Notes under the pieces: model-generated | The model's database searches: none | What the model was told of the DNA's origin: nothing | The model's input: only the letters and a program-made list of their open reading frames with translations | Translations under genes and position numbers: made by a program | In this document: in pieces, positions 16,709 through 24,532 of the stretch | Position numbering within the stretch: position 1 is the stretch's first letter | Layout of the letters: each line of letters opens with the position of its first letter | DNA from: Occultella gossypii | GTDB lineage: Bacteria; Actinomycetota; Actinomycetes; Actinomycetales; Beutenbergiaceae | Length of the DNA: 40,312 nucleotides | Direction of reading: 5' to 3' | Assembly: GCF_019947135.1 (NCBI RefSeq) | Contig: NZ_JAGSHT010000004.1 | Coordinates: 32,003 to 72,314, forward strand

Positions 16709-17883
16709 CCCGGGACCAACAGGAAGTCGTCGACAGAATCGTCAAGCTGTCCATCGAGACGCAGTCGTGGGGGTACGTCAGCACCGGGACCCGCTTCAAG
16801 GTCTTCGACACGCCCGGAACGGCGCGAGACGTCTGGGAGAAGATCGATGACGCCGCCGAGGTCCACCAACTGACCGGTGTCACACCGACCGTCGCCCTCC
16901 ACATCCCCTGGGATGCCGTGGACGACTACGCCGCGCTCGCCACGTACGCCCAACAGCGCGGTGTGCGAATCGGCTCGATCAGTCCGAACCTGTTCCAGGA
17001 GGACAACTACCGACTCGGCTCCCTCACCCATGTTGACGCGTCCGTGCGCGCCCAGGCGATCGCCCATGTTGCCGAGTGCATCGCGGTCGCGCAGTCCACG
17101 GGATCGCGCCAGATCTCACTCTGGTTGGCCGACGGCACCAACTATCCGGGGCAAGGGGACTTCCGGCGCCGACGCCGGTGGCTCGAGCAAGGGCTGGCCG
17201 AGATCTACGGTCAGCTGCCGAGCGACATGTCCCTGCTGCTCGAGTACAAGTTCTTCGAACCGGCCTTCTACCACACCGACATCGCCGACTGGGGCCAGTC
17301 GCTCCTCCTCTGCGAATCGCTCGGCCCTCGTGCCCGCGTTCTGGTGGACATCGGGCATCATCCCCTGGGAACCAACATCGAACACATCGTCGCGACCCTG
17401 CTCGGCCGCGGGCGGCTCGGCGGCTTCGACCTGAACAGCAAGAAGTACGGTGACGATGACCTGTTCGTCGGTGCGGTCAACCCCCACGAACTCTTCCTGA
17501 TCTGCCTGGAGCTGATCAAGGCCGAGGACGACACGGACCCCATGGTCACGGGTGCGGCTCACGAGATCCTCTACAAGATCGACCAGTGCGCGATGGTCGA
17601 GGACAAGATGTCAGCCATGCTGCGCAGCATCGATGCGGTCCAGCTGGCGTTCGCGAAGGCACTCCTGGTCGATCTCGACGAGCTGGAACGCGCCCAGGAC
17701 GACGGCGATGTGGTCGGATGCAACCAGATCCTCGACGACGCCTACCAGACCGATGGCCGGCCGCTCGTCCGCCAGGCGCGTCAGCGGCTCGGCGTGCTGG
17801 ACAGCCCACTGGACGCCTACCGTGGGTCCGACTCGGCACGCACCCGGGAACGCGAGCGTGTGGGTCGTGCGGCGGGATGGTGA
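16705..17883 (+). CDS. rhaI: L-rhamnose isomerase, RhaI type
   Basis: A 392-residue TIM-barrel isomerase of the Pseudomonas stutzeri RhaI type rather than the E. coli RhaA type. It interconverts L-rhamnose and L-rhamnulose. Visible signatures include ETQSWGYVSTGTRFKVF near the N-terminus, ISLWLADGTNYPGQGDF, then the metal-binding stretch: LLEYKFFEPAFYHTD (Glu), VDIGHHPLGTN (Asp and His) and GGFDLNSKKYGDDDLFVG (Asp residues). Length is slightly under the roughly 430 of the Pseudomonas enzyme. It is translationally coupled to rhaB by an ATGA overlap and overlaps the aldolase start at its end, so the three enzymes are one operon. The sequence identifies the family firmly; sugar preference follows from the rhaB neighbour, since this family also acts on other aldoses. 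Confidence 0.93.
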   Translation: MTRDQQEVVDRIVKLSIETQSWGYVSTGTRFKVFDTPGTARDVWEKIDDAAEVHQLTGVTPTVALHIPWDAVDDYAALATYAQQRGVRIGSISPNLFQEDNYRLGSLTHVDASVRAQAIAHVAECIAVAQSTGSRQISLWLADGTNYPGQGDFRRRRRWLEQGLAEIYGQLPSDMSLLLEYKFFEPAFYHTDIADWGQSLLLCESLGPRARVLVDIGHHPLGTNIEHIVATLLGRGRLGGFDLNSKKYGDDDLFVGAVNPHELFLICLELIKAEDDTDPMVTGAAHEILYKIDQCAMVEDKMSAMLRSIDAVQLAFAKALLVDLDELERAQDDGDVVGCNQILDDAYQTDGRPLVRQARQRLGVLDSPLDAYRGSDSARTRERERVGRAAGW

Positions 17884-18638
17884 ACCGCCCCACCGTCGCC
17901 GACGCCGAGGAACTGCGGCTGGCGGCCGAGACGGCCAGGACGGCCGCCGATCCGGGCAATGAACTCGTGGTTGCGGCCGAAGGCAACATCTCGGTCCAGA
18001 CGCCGGGCGATCGGCTCCACGTCACGGCCAGTGGCACCCGGCTCGGCCGTCTCCAGCCATCCGACTTCGTCGAGATGAGCCGCAGCCGCCTGCTCGCCGG
18101 TATCGAGGAGTGCTCGAGCGACGCCGCGTGGAAGAACGTGCTGACCGGCGGAGCGGACGCCGGCGCCGCACGTCCGTCCGTGGAGGCCGGCCTGCATGCG
18201 GTCCTCGGCGAGCAACTCGGTGCCGGAGTCATCCTGCACACCCATCCGACGCCCGTGCTCGCCCTGATGGCGGCGGGGCGTGGCGCGGAGTTGGCCCGGG
18301 AGCGGATGATTCCCGATCACGTCGTGATGTGCGGGACGAGCTCCGTTCTCCTCGACTACCACGACCCTGGCCTGGAGCTCGCGAAGCAGGCCCTGGGCGT
18401 GGTGCGGGCCGGGACCGGGCGTTCGAACGTCTGGCTCCTGGCGGGGCACGGGATGGTCGCGCATGCCCGAACGGCGGAGGCCGCGCTGGACGTCACGCTG
18501 ATGGTCGTGAAGATGGCACGGCTGCTGCTGGCGGCCGGGCCCAACGCGGCGGCACTCCCGAGGTCCGAGGTCCGGCGGATCGCGACCAGGGAGGATGAGA
18601 GATACCGGCGTGCACTGCTTCGACTGGACGCGGGGTGA
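17877..18638 (+). CDS. rhaD: Class II aldolase, probable rhamnulose-1-phosphate aldolase
   Basis: A 253-residue class II aldolase/adducin-family protein. Motifs are EGNIS (substrate phosphate site), ILHTHPTPV (two zinc-binding His) and LLAGHGMVAHA (third His). It would split L-rhamnulose 1-phosphate into dihydroxyacetone phosphate and L-lactaldehyde, the last step after rhaI and rhaB. Length is close to E. coli RhaD (about 274). The start is ATG 17877 (or GTG 17880), overlapping the isomerase stop by 7 nt; longer in-frame extensions would run deep inside rhaI. Because class II aldolases differ in substrate with few residue changes, the specific call rests on operon context. No lactaldehyde dehydrogenase domain is fused and none is found nearby. 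Confidence 0.85.
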   Translation: MVNRPTVADAEELRLAAETARTAADPGNELVVAAEGNISVQTPGDRLHVTASGTRLGRLQPSDFVEMSRSRLLAGIEECSSDAAWKNVLTGGADAGAARPSVEAGLHAVLGEQLGAGVILHTHPTPVLALMAAGRGAELARERMIPDHVVMCGTSSVLLDYHDPGLELAKQALGVVRAGTGRSNVWLLAGHGMVAHARTAEAALDVTLMVVKMARLLLAAGPNAAALPRSEVRRIATREDERYRRALLRLDAG

Positions 18639-18705
18639 TCTGGGCCGCGTGGCTCGGCTAGGCGACGGCAGACTCAGCGCGTCGGTGTCAGCGCGCACCT
18701 CGTCC

Positions 18706-18732
18706 ACACCCGGCCGGTCGGCCACCGGGTGT
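18706..18732. terminator. Hairpin between the convergent rhaD and LysR genes
   Basis: ACACCCGG (18706-18713) and CCGGGTGT (18725-18732) pair perfectly around an 11-nt loop. There is no T-run, which is common in high-GC genomes. It lies in the 180-nt convergent gap and could end transcription from both sides. The rest of the gap holds nothing recognisable. Confidence 0.4.
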
Positions 18733-18818
18733 AGGCACCAGGCACCTGTCCCCGACGTGACTGGCCTCGGGGCCATCGACCCGCGAGACCCTCCGCCGGC
18801 GGATTGGCATAGCGCCAG

Positions 18819-19727
18819 TCAAGCCGGTCGCGGCGCCAGCGGGCTGTCCCGGAGCGAGCGCGCGAGCTGCACGAAGTTCATGGCGGCCGCGTTGGTTGTC
18901 GCTCGCCTCCATGCGAGCGCCAGGGGGAGCTCGAGCGTCGAGTCGGCGACGGGTCGGAAGACTACGCCCTGCATCGTGAAGTGCCTGGCCGAGTGCGGCA
19001 CCAGTGCCACGCCGAGGCCGGCCGAGACCAACGAGATCACGGAGTGTGTCTCGAACACGGTCTGCACAGTCGTCGGCACGAAGCCGGCGCGGACGCACGC
19101 GCCGAGCACAGCCACCTGAGTCACCGATCCTTGGCCCCCGTAGGTGACGAACCTCTCCGAGCGGAGCCGCTCGAGGTGTATGGGTTCCTCGGATCCTGCC
19201 AGGGCGTGGTCTCCAGGCAGCGCCAGAATGAGCGGTTCCGAGGAGATCTCCAGAGAATCCACGCCGTCGGCCTCGAACGGCGGCCGAAGCAGACCGAGAT
19301 CGAGCTGGTTGTCCAGCAATGCCTCGACCTGCTCGCCGGTGAACATCTCCGTGTGGATCTGGAGCTCCACGCCGGGGAATTCCTGGCGGTAGGCCTTCAC
19401 CAGGAACGGTAACCATGAGTAGGTCGTCGAGCCCGCGAAGCCCACTGAGACATGCCCCGAACTGCCTTCGTGGACCGAGCGGACCACTTGGGCGGCACGC
19501 GTCAGTTCATCGAAGATGACCCCCGTGCGGTCGTACAACGCTGCGCCCGCTTGCGTGAGGGCCACTCGACGGGTCGTGCGGGTGAACAACTCGGCGCCGA
19601 GTTCCTGCTCAAGGCGTTTGATCTCGCGACTGACATGGGGCTGCGCGGTACTGAGAGCCTCGGCGGCACGGCTGAAGTGCAGATGGTCGGCGACCGCGCG
19701 GAAGTACTGCAACTGCTGCAACTCCAT
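18819..19727 (-). CDS. LysR-family transcriptional regulator
   Basis: A 302-residue LysR-type regulator of standard length. The N-terminal winged helix (MELQQLQYFRAVADHLHFSRAAEALSTAQPHVSREIKRLEQELGAELFTRTTRRVALT) is textbook; the linker helix and the periplasmic-binding-like effector domain (from VSVGFAGSTTYSWLPFLV, about residue 90) follow. The start is ATG 19727, the family-typical MELQQLQYF; longer in-frame starts would run into the regulatory region. No obvious ribosome site precedes it. It is divergent from the FAD oxidoreductase-ABC operon, with a clear LysR box between them, so it most likely controls that operon and itself. The effector is unknown. Confidence 0.93.
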   Translation of the reverse strand: MELQQLQYFRAVADHLHFSRAAEALSTAQPHVSREIKRLEQELGAELFTRTTRRVALTQAGAALYDRTGVIFDELTRAAQVVRSVHEGSSGHVSVGFAGSTTYSWLPFLVKAYRQEFPGVELQIHTEMFTGEQVEALLDNQLDLGLLRPPFEADGVDSLEISSEPLILALPGDHALAGSEEPIHLERLRSERFVTYGGQGSVTQVAVLGACVRAGFVPTTVQTVFETHSVISLVSAGLGVALVPHSARHFTMQGVVFRPVADSTLELPLALAWRRATTNAAAMNFVQLARSLRDSPLAPRPA

Positions 19728-19742
19728 ACGACCAGACGATAC

Positions 19743-19757
19743 ATACCCGCTTGGTAT
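19743..19757. promoter_or_regulatory. LysR box (ATAC-N7-GTAT)
   Basis: ATACCCGCTTGGTAT fits the classic LysR recognition motif ATAC-N7-GTAT, with 5-bp perfect arms. It lies 15 nt upstream of the LysR gene and 130 nt upstream of the oxidoreductase, the usual spot for autoregulation plus divergent activation. Confidence 0.65.
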
Positions 19758-19769
19758 CAATGTGGACCA

Positions 19770-19789
19770 TATGAGTCTTGGACCTCATA
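19770..19789. promoter_or_regulatory. Second inverted repeat in the LysR divergent region
   Basis: TATGAG and CTCATA flank 8 nt. A possible -35 (TTGGAC, 19778-19783) lies partly between the arms and is followed by TAGCCT at 19803-19808, 19 nt on. It could be the activation half-site of the LysR protein next to the promoter of the rightward operon. Confidence 0.4.
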
Positions 19790-19887
19790 GATGATCGGCA
19801 CCTAGCCTGGCTGGACCGGGCCAGCGAGCGCTCGGCGACACCCGCCGAATCAGGCGACGGAGTCCGAACCCGATCGATGGAGATGGG

Positions 19888-21282
19888 ATGCTGGAGCGAG
19901 ATTTCGACATTGTGGTCCTTGGCGCGGGGGCCTCGGGTGTGCCGGCGGCGATCGCCGCAGCGGAGTTGGGACAACGGGTCGTGCTCGTGGACCGGGGCCC
20001 ATTGCCCGGCGGTGAGCTGATCGGCGGCCTGCCTATCCTCGGTGCGGCGAACAGCCGGGGCGAGGTCACGGTGGCGGGCATCTTCAGTCGACTGATCGAA
20101 CGGCTCAGAGATCTGGACGGTTACGTGGGCATGCCGTTCGACTGGCGCACCATGTGGGGAGCCTGCTTTGACCCCGAACTGATGAAGCTCGTCGTCGTCG
20201 ACGAACTGCGCCGGGCAGGTGTCGAGCTCCGGCTCGCCACACAGGCGATCGACATCTCACGCTCCGGGGATGGTCGGGTCCGAGGGTTGACTGTGCACGA
20301 TGGCAGGGACTACGTCGATCTCCGTGCTGATCAGTTCATCGACGCCAGTGGTGATGGATGGTTGGCGGAGCGTGCTGGCGCTCCGATGGAGGAACCGCCT
20401 GCCGACGCCGTACGCCAGCCGGTCAGCCTCACCTTCCGGATGTGCGCCGTCGACTACCGTGCGCTGGTGGATTACGTCGGTGCGCACCCGGCGGACGTCA
20501 TCGTCGCCGAGAATCCGATCATCGCCGAGTCCGAGGCCGAAGCGGCCGGGAAGATCGCAGAGTCCGGGCTTCCGTTCGTCGCCGTCGGATCGCACCGTGA
20601 GGGCAACAAACTCGCGACAGCGATCGCGCAGGACCGCATGTTCCCCACCACTGCCTTCTACACCTGGCCCACCTCACTGGCCAGGTCGGAGGTTGGCCTC
20701 AACGTCACACGGATCGCCGACATCGACGGAACCCGGATGGAGGAGGTCTCCCGCGTGTTGCCGACCCTGACGGATCAGGTCCGTCAGGCGAGCACGTTCC
20801 TGCAGAAGGAGATCCCGGGTTACGAGCGCGCATCAATCTCGGCTCTTGCCGCCCGCGTCGGCGTGCGTGAGACGAAGCGGATCGCGGGCGAAGGGCGATT
20901 GGAGACCGAAGACGTGCTCGGGGCTCGCAAACTCGAGGACGGGGTCGCCCGCGGCGCCCATCACGTTGACATCCACGGCGCTGGCACCTACCAGCTCCGC
21001 CGCTATATCGAGGGCGGCGGGTCCTACGACATCCCCTATGCCGCGATGGTGCCGCAGGGGGTGCCAAATGTCATTGTGGCCGGCCGCTGCCTGTCGTCCT
21101 CACGGGAGGCGAATGGATCGGCTCGCGTCATGGGGCCGTGCATCGCGATGGGCGAAGCCGCCGGGGTGGCTGCGGCCACTGCCCGCACCGAAGGAGTTGA
21201 TCGCTTCATCGACATCGACCCCGCCGCAATCCGGGCCGGCCTCGCCGCGAGAGGTGCCTTGGTCTCTCCTGACATCATCTGA
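19888..21282 (+). CDS. FAD-dependent oxidoreductase (FAD_oxidored-like)
   Basis: A 464-residue flavoprotein. Residues 7-36 form a Rossmann dinucleotide fold (DIVVLGAGASGVPAAIAAAELGQRVVLVDRG); GGELIGGLPILG follows, a motif shared with the FAD_oxidored family. FIDASGDGWLAERAGAP and a late VPNVIVAGRCLSSSREANGSARVMGPCIAMGEAAGVAAA complete the FAD-binding site. There is no signal peptide, so it is cytoplasmic. Members of this family often sit beside glycosidases and sugar importers, but their reactions are mostly unassigned. Oxidation of a sugar or sugar acid imported by the ABC system just downstream is a reasonable guess. GGAG lies 6 nt before ATG 19888. It is first in an operon under probable LysR control. 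Confidence 0.85.
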   Translation: MLERDFDIVVLGAGASGVPAAIAAAELGQRVVLVDRGPLPGGELIGGLPILGAANSRGEVTVAGIFSRLIERLRDLDGYVGMPFDWRTMWGACFDPELMKLVVVDELRRAGVELRLATQAIDISRSGDGRVRGLTVHDGRDYVDLRADQFIDASGDGWLAERAGAPMEEPPADAVRQPVSLTFRMCAVDYRALVDYVGAHPADVIVAENPIIAESEAEAAGKIAESGLPFVAVGSHREGNKLATAIAQDRMFPTTAFYTWPTSLARSEVGLNVTRIADIDGTRMEEVSRVLPTLTDQVRQASTFLQKEIPGYERASISALAARVGVRETKRIAGEGRLETEDVLGARKLEDGVARGAHHVDIHGAGTYQLRRYIEGGGSYDIPYAAMVPQGVPNVIVAGRCLSSSREANGSARVMGPCIAMGEAAGVAAATARTEGVDRFIDIDPAAIRAGLAARGALVSPDII

Positions 21283-21306
21283 CCGAAATAGGAAACGGAG
21301 TCCGAC

Positions 21307-22590
21307 ATGAGGCAACGACGCTTCATAGCCATGATGGCAGCCGCGGCACTGACCATGCTCTCGGCATGCTCGCTCGACGGTGGCAGCGACGATCCCGGGA
21401 GCGTGGAGCAGGACGCCGACGCACCGCTGACGCTGCTGACCCACCCGACGATCTACGGTGCCCTCGGTGGTGATGAGTTCATCGCCGAGTTCGAAGAGGC
21501 GACGGGGATCTCGGTGGATGTCACGACCGCCGATATCGGTCCGCACCTAGACAAGCTGATCGCCGACTACCAGGCCGGAAGCGGCACCTACGACCTGGTG
21601 GCGCTACAGAACATCGACTACATGCCCCGGGTCACGGATGGCCTGCTGCCGCTCGATGACTTCATCTCCGGTGCACCGCAGGTGTGGGACTGGGACGACT
21701 TCCTTGCCAGCACGCGTGAGTTCGCCGCGGTGGACGGTACGCAGTACGGGGTGCCGGTACGCCTCGGAACCCAAGTTCTCTACTACCGAACTGACCTCCT
21801 CAGTGCGGCCGGCATCGAACCGCCAGCGACGTTCGAGGAGTACGTCTCGGCCGCCACCGCACTCGACACCGCCGAAGTGAACGGCGCCGTCCAACGAGGC
21901 GTCCCGCGTGAGTTGGCCAACGACTGGCTTGGGTTCCTCTACTCGGCCGGAGGCACGATCTTGGACGATGAGGGCCAATGTGCATTGGACGGCGATGCGG
22001 GGCTTGCCGCAACGGACATGCTCGTCGCCCTGGTGGAGAACGAGGCACTGCCGACCGACTTCCTCGCTTGGGGACGCGACGACTACATCAGCAGCATGCA
22101 GCAGGGCAACGCCGCCATGGGCGTCTACTTCTCGCCGTACTGGGGTCTGATGGCGAACCCCGAGGAATCCACCGTTGCCGACTCCCTCGGATACGCTCTC
22201 GCCCCCGTTGTCGAAGGCGTGGCGCCGGGCACCAGCCGGGCCCAGACCTGGAACCTGTCGATCACGGAGGCCTCCACCAACCAAGAGGGGGCATGGGAGT
22301 TCATCCAAAGGGTGACGAGCGTGGAGAACAGCCTGCGCTCCGCCACCGAGTTCTCCAACGGACCGGTCCGGACTTCGACCTACACGGAACCGAGCTACGT
22401 CGAGTCGAACCCGGTTGCCGGACTGTGGCTCGAGTCAGGTGAGGTGGCGCAGGTGGACCCACCGATCGGGGAACTCCCAGAGATCATCGACATCATCGCC
22501 ACTCAGGTGACCTCGGCGCTCGACGGTTCGGCCACCTCCGTGGATGCGCTCACGGCCGCCTGCCAACAGGTCGACCGTGTCCTCGGCTGA
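21307..22590 (+). CDS. ABC sugar transporter substrate-binding lipoprotein (1)
   Basis: A 427-residue extracellular binding protein. A signal peptide ends in the lipobox LSAC with the lipidated Cys at residue 21, followed by a Gly/Ser/Asp-rich tether. The body is of the family 1 sugar-binding type (SBP_bac_1/8): LTLLTHPTIYGALGGDEFIAEFEEATGISVDV, then YDLVALQNIDYMPRV and GVPVRLGTQVLYYRTDLL. It is anchored to the outer face of the membrane and delivers solute to the two permeases that follow at 22627 and 23535. Its start has a GGAG site 8 nt upstream; the gap to the oxidoreductase is 24 nt. The ligand is not readable from sequence; the oxidoreductase partner suggests a sugar or sugar acid. Confidence 0.92.
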   Translation: MRQRRFIAMMAAAALTMLSACSLDGGSDDPGSVEQDADAPLTLLTHPTIYGALGGDEFIAEFEEATGISVDVTTADIGPHLDKLIADYQAGSGTYDLVALQNIDYMPRVTDGLLPLDDFISGAPQVWDWDDFLASTREFAAVDGTQYGVPVRLGTQVLYYRTDLLSAAGIEPPATFEEYVSAATALDTAEVNGAVQRGVPRELANDWLGFLYSAGGTILDDEGQCALDGDAGLAATDMLVALVENEALPTDFLAWGRDDYISSMQQGNAAMGVYFSPYWGLMANPEESTVADSLGYALAPVVEGVAPGTSRAQTWNLSITEASTNQEGAWEFIQRVTSVENSLRSATEFSNGPVRTSTYTEPSYVESNPVAGLWLESGEVAQVDPPIGELPEIIDIIATQVTSALDGSATSVDALTAACQQVDRVLG

Positions 22591-22626
22591 CCCCGTCGGA
22601 AACTCCACCGCCGGGGAGATGTGCTG

Positions 22627-23535
22627 ATGATGACGGTAGAGGCACCGGCACCGGACCGCCTCCACGAGCCGCCGACGCAGCGCCGGCGCATGCGCCGGAT
22701 CCCGCCCTGGTTGCTGCCGCTCCTCCCTGTCCTGCTCCTCATCGCCGGCCTGCTCATCTGGCCGATGGTGCAGGCCCTCGTGGAGTCCGTCAGTGTCGAC
22801 GGGCAATGGTCGACGTCCGCGTACGAGCAGGTCCTCGGCGACGCGGTGTTCCAGCAGGCCCTGCGGTACACGCTGGTGTTCACGGCGGCGACGATCGCGC
22901 TCGAACTCCTTCTCGGATTCGGCGCCGCGTCCCTGCTCGACGGGATGCGCGCGCGGACCCGCAAGCTCCTCACCGCGGCCCTCATGTTGCCCTACCTGAT
23001 CGCCCCCGTGGCGGCGGGGCTGATCTGGAGGCTCATGCTCGACTACTCGATCGGGACCATCAATTGGGGCCTCGGGCTTGTGGGGATCGAGGCTGTGAAC
23101 TGGCTGGGGTCGGCAAGCCCGGCGTTCTGGGCGACGGTCCTGTCGGAGGTCTGGCGTTCGACGCCGTTCGTCCTGATCATCCTCCTGGCAGGGATGGCGG
23201 CGATGCCCACCGATGTCCTCGAGGCGGCGCGCGTGGACGGCGCTTCCCGCGCCCAGGTATTCGCCTTCATCAAGTTGCCGCTGCTCCGGCCGGCCATCGC
23301 CGTGGCACTGCTGTTCCAGACGATCTTCAAGCTGCGTCTGTTCGAGCTCCCCTTCATCCTCACCGGTGGAGGACCGGGCAACAGCACCACCCCGTTGGGC
23401 CTCCTGGTTCACCAGTACTACTTCCGTTACGCGAACACGGCGACAGCGTCCGTCGTCTCCGTGGTGCTGCTCGTGCTCGGTGCCGTGATCGCGTTCGCCT
23501 ACATCCGATGGGTCTACCGGGAGGTGGATGCCTGA
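22627..23535 (+). CDS. ABC sugar transporter permease (1a)
   Basis: A 302-residue inner-membrane permease of the MalF/UgpA type, with six predicted helices beginning at WLLPLLPVLLLIAGLLIW. The cytoplasmic EAA loop (EAARVDGASRAQVFAFIKLPLLRPAIAVALL, around residues 200-230) is the contact for the ATPase. The start is placed at ATG 22627 because GGGGAG lies 8 nt upstream; a GTG at 22621 is too close to it and ATG 22630 slightly far. It sits between the binding protein and the second permease and overlaps the latter by one base (TGATG). Confidence 0.92.
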   Translation: MMTVEAPAPDRLHEPPTQRRRMRRIPPWLLPLLPVLLLIAGLLIWPMVQALVESVSVDGQWSTSAYEQVLGDAVFQQALRYTLVFTAATIALELLLGFGAASLLDGMRARTRKLLTAALMLPYLIAPVAAGLIWRLMLDYSIGTINWGLGLVGIEAVNWLGSASPAFWATVLSEVWRSTPFVLIILLAGMAAMPTDVLEAARVDGASRAQVFAFIKLPLLRPAIAVALLFQTIFKLRLFELPFILTGGGPGNSTTPLGLLVHQYYFRYANTATASVVSVVLLVLGAVIAFAYIRWVYREVDA

Positions 23536-24392
23536 TGGCCGCTCCCGTGTCCGTGCAGGGCAGAAACCTGCCGAGCTGGACCCGCGGCGCTCCGCGGGCC
23601 GCCGCGGTCGTCGCGCTCCTGGCATGGAGCCTCTTCCCGATCCTGTGGATCGTTCTGACGTCGTTGAAGACCAGGCTCGAGATATTGGCGGACGAACCCG
23701 TCTTCTGGTTCACACCGACGCTCGACGCGTACCGGCGGACGCTCTTCTCACCGGGCGCCGGCGTGCTCAGCGACCTCCTGAACAGCGTTGGGATCACGAT
23801 GGCCAGCACGGTCGCGACCATCCTGGTCGCTGGCCTGGCAGCGTACTCGCTGGCGCGATTCGCGTTCCGGGGGAAGGGGCCGGTCCTCACGTTCATCCTC
23901 GCCTCACGGCTGCTTCCGCCCATCAGTGCCGTGATTCCCCTCTTCCTGCTCTTCAGCACATTCGGGCTGATCGACACCCACGCGGCGCTGATCCTCGTGT
24001 ACACGGCGCTGAACGCACCGTTCGCGGCTTGGCTGCTCAAGTCGTTCTTCGAGGGTGTGCCCAAGGAGCTGGAGGAGGCGGCCGAACTCGACGGATGTTC
24101 AGCCCTCGGCGCCTTCTTCCGGGTCACGATGCGCCTGGCTGCCCCCGGCATCGTGGCAACCGGGATCATCACCGGGAACATGGCGTGGAACGAGTTCCTG
24201 TTCGCGTTCATGTTCACGTCCGTGGACGCGACGACCCTTCCACTCGCCCTTGCCGAGTTGAAGGGCGGCGAACAGATTGCCTGGCAGGACCTCGGTGCGC
24301 GAGCCACGCTCCTGATGCTCCCCGCTCTCACCGTCGGGCTGTGGTCACAGAAGTACCTGGTGAGCGGGCTGACGGCGGGATCGTTGAAATGA
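23535..24392 (+). CDS. ABC sugar transporter permease (1b)
   Basis: A 285-residue permease of the MalG/UgpE type that pairs with the preceding permease. The first helix is VVALLAWSLFPILWIVLTSL; the EAA loop reads EEAAELDGCSALGAFFRVTMRLAAPGIVATG. The start ATG 23535 overlaps the stop of the upstream permease, with GGGAGG upstream. No ATPase gene follows, which is usual in actinobacteria where a shared MsiK-type ATPase serves many importers. This is the last gene of the LysR-linked operon. Confidence 0.92.
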   Translation: MAAPVSVQGRNLPSWTRGAPRAAAVVALLAWSLFPILWIVLTSLKTRLEILADEPVFWFTPTLDAYRRTLFSPGAGVLSDLLNSVGITMASTVATILVAGLAAYSLARFAFRGKGPVLTFILASRLLPPISAVIPLFLLFSTFGLIDTHAALILVYTALNAPFAAWLLKSFFEGVPKELEEAAELDGCSALGAFFRVTMRLAAPGIVATGIITGNMAWNEFLFAFMFTSVDATTLPLALAELKGGEQIAWQDLGARATLLMLPALTVGLWSQKYLVSGLTAGSLK

Positions 24393-24421
24393 GGCGATGC
24401 CGGCAGGTTGCCCATGCCGCT

Positions 24422-24435
24422 CCCCGGCGACGGGG
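24422..24435 (+). terminator. Possible terminator hairpin after the first ABC operon
   Basis: CCCCG (24422-24426) and CGGGG (24431-24435) enclose a GCGA tetraloop, a stable GNRA-type loop, 29 nt after the permease stop. There is no clear T-run. It precedes the ROK promoter by about 60 nt. Confidence 0.4.
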
Positions 24436-24497
24436 CATTGCTTCGGCTGGACGCAGGTGACCCGGGACGAGCTGATCGGCCAACCTGAGAAAGATAC

Positions 24498-24526
24498 TTG
24501 ACACAGGTAATTAAGTGCGTCATGGT
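24498..24526 (+). promoter_or_regulatory. Promoter of the ROK-GH97-ABC-GH36 operon
   Basis: A consensus -35 TTGACA (24498-24503) is followed after 17 nt by CATGGT (24521-24526). The predicted start point falls at about 24533, exactly on an in-frame GTG, suggesting a leaderless transcript. The 140-nt gap before the ROK gene holds otherwise only the hairpin at 24422. Confidence 0.5.
24500..24521. promoter_or_regulatory. Putative ROK autoregulatory operator
   Basis: A 22-bp imperfect palindrome with the pattern GACnCAnnTAATTAnnTGnGTC, 8 of 11 pairs symmetrical and an AT-rich centre that stands out in this GC-rich sequence. It fills the spacer between the -35 and -10 boxes, so binding would block RNA polymerase. 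The ROK protein encoded just downstream is the likely ligand. Confidence 0.5.
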
Positions 24527-24532
24527 CTTCTC

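Noticed and set aside
22435-23625. Leftward open frame of 396 codons opposite the first ABC permease
   Set aside because: Antisense to a gene with evident membrane helices and an EAA loop; its composition (Arg, Glu, Gln, His rich) is typical of GC-rich shadows.
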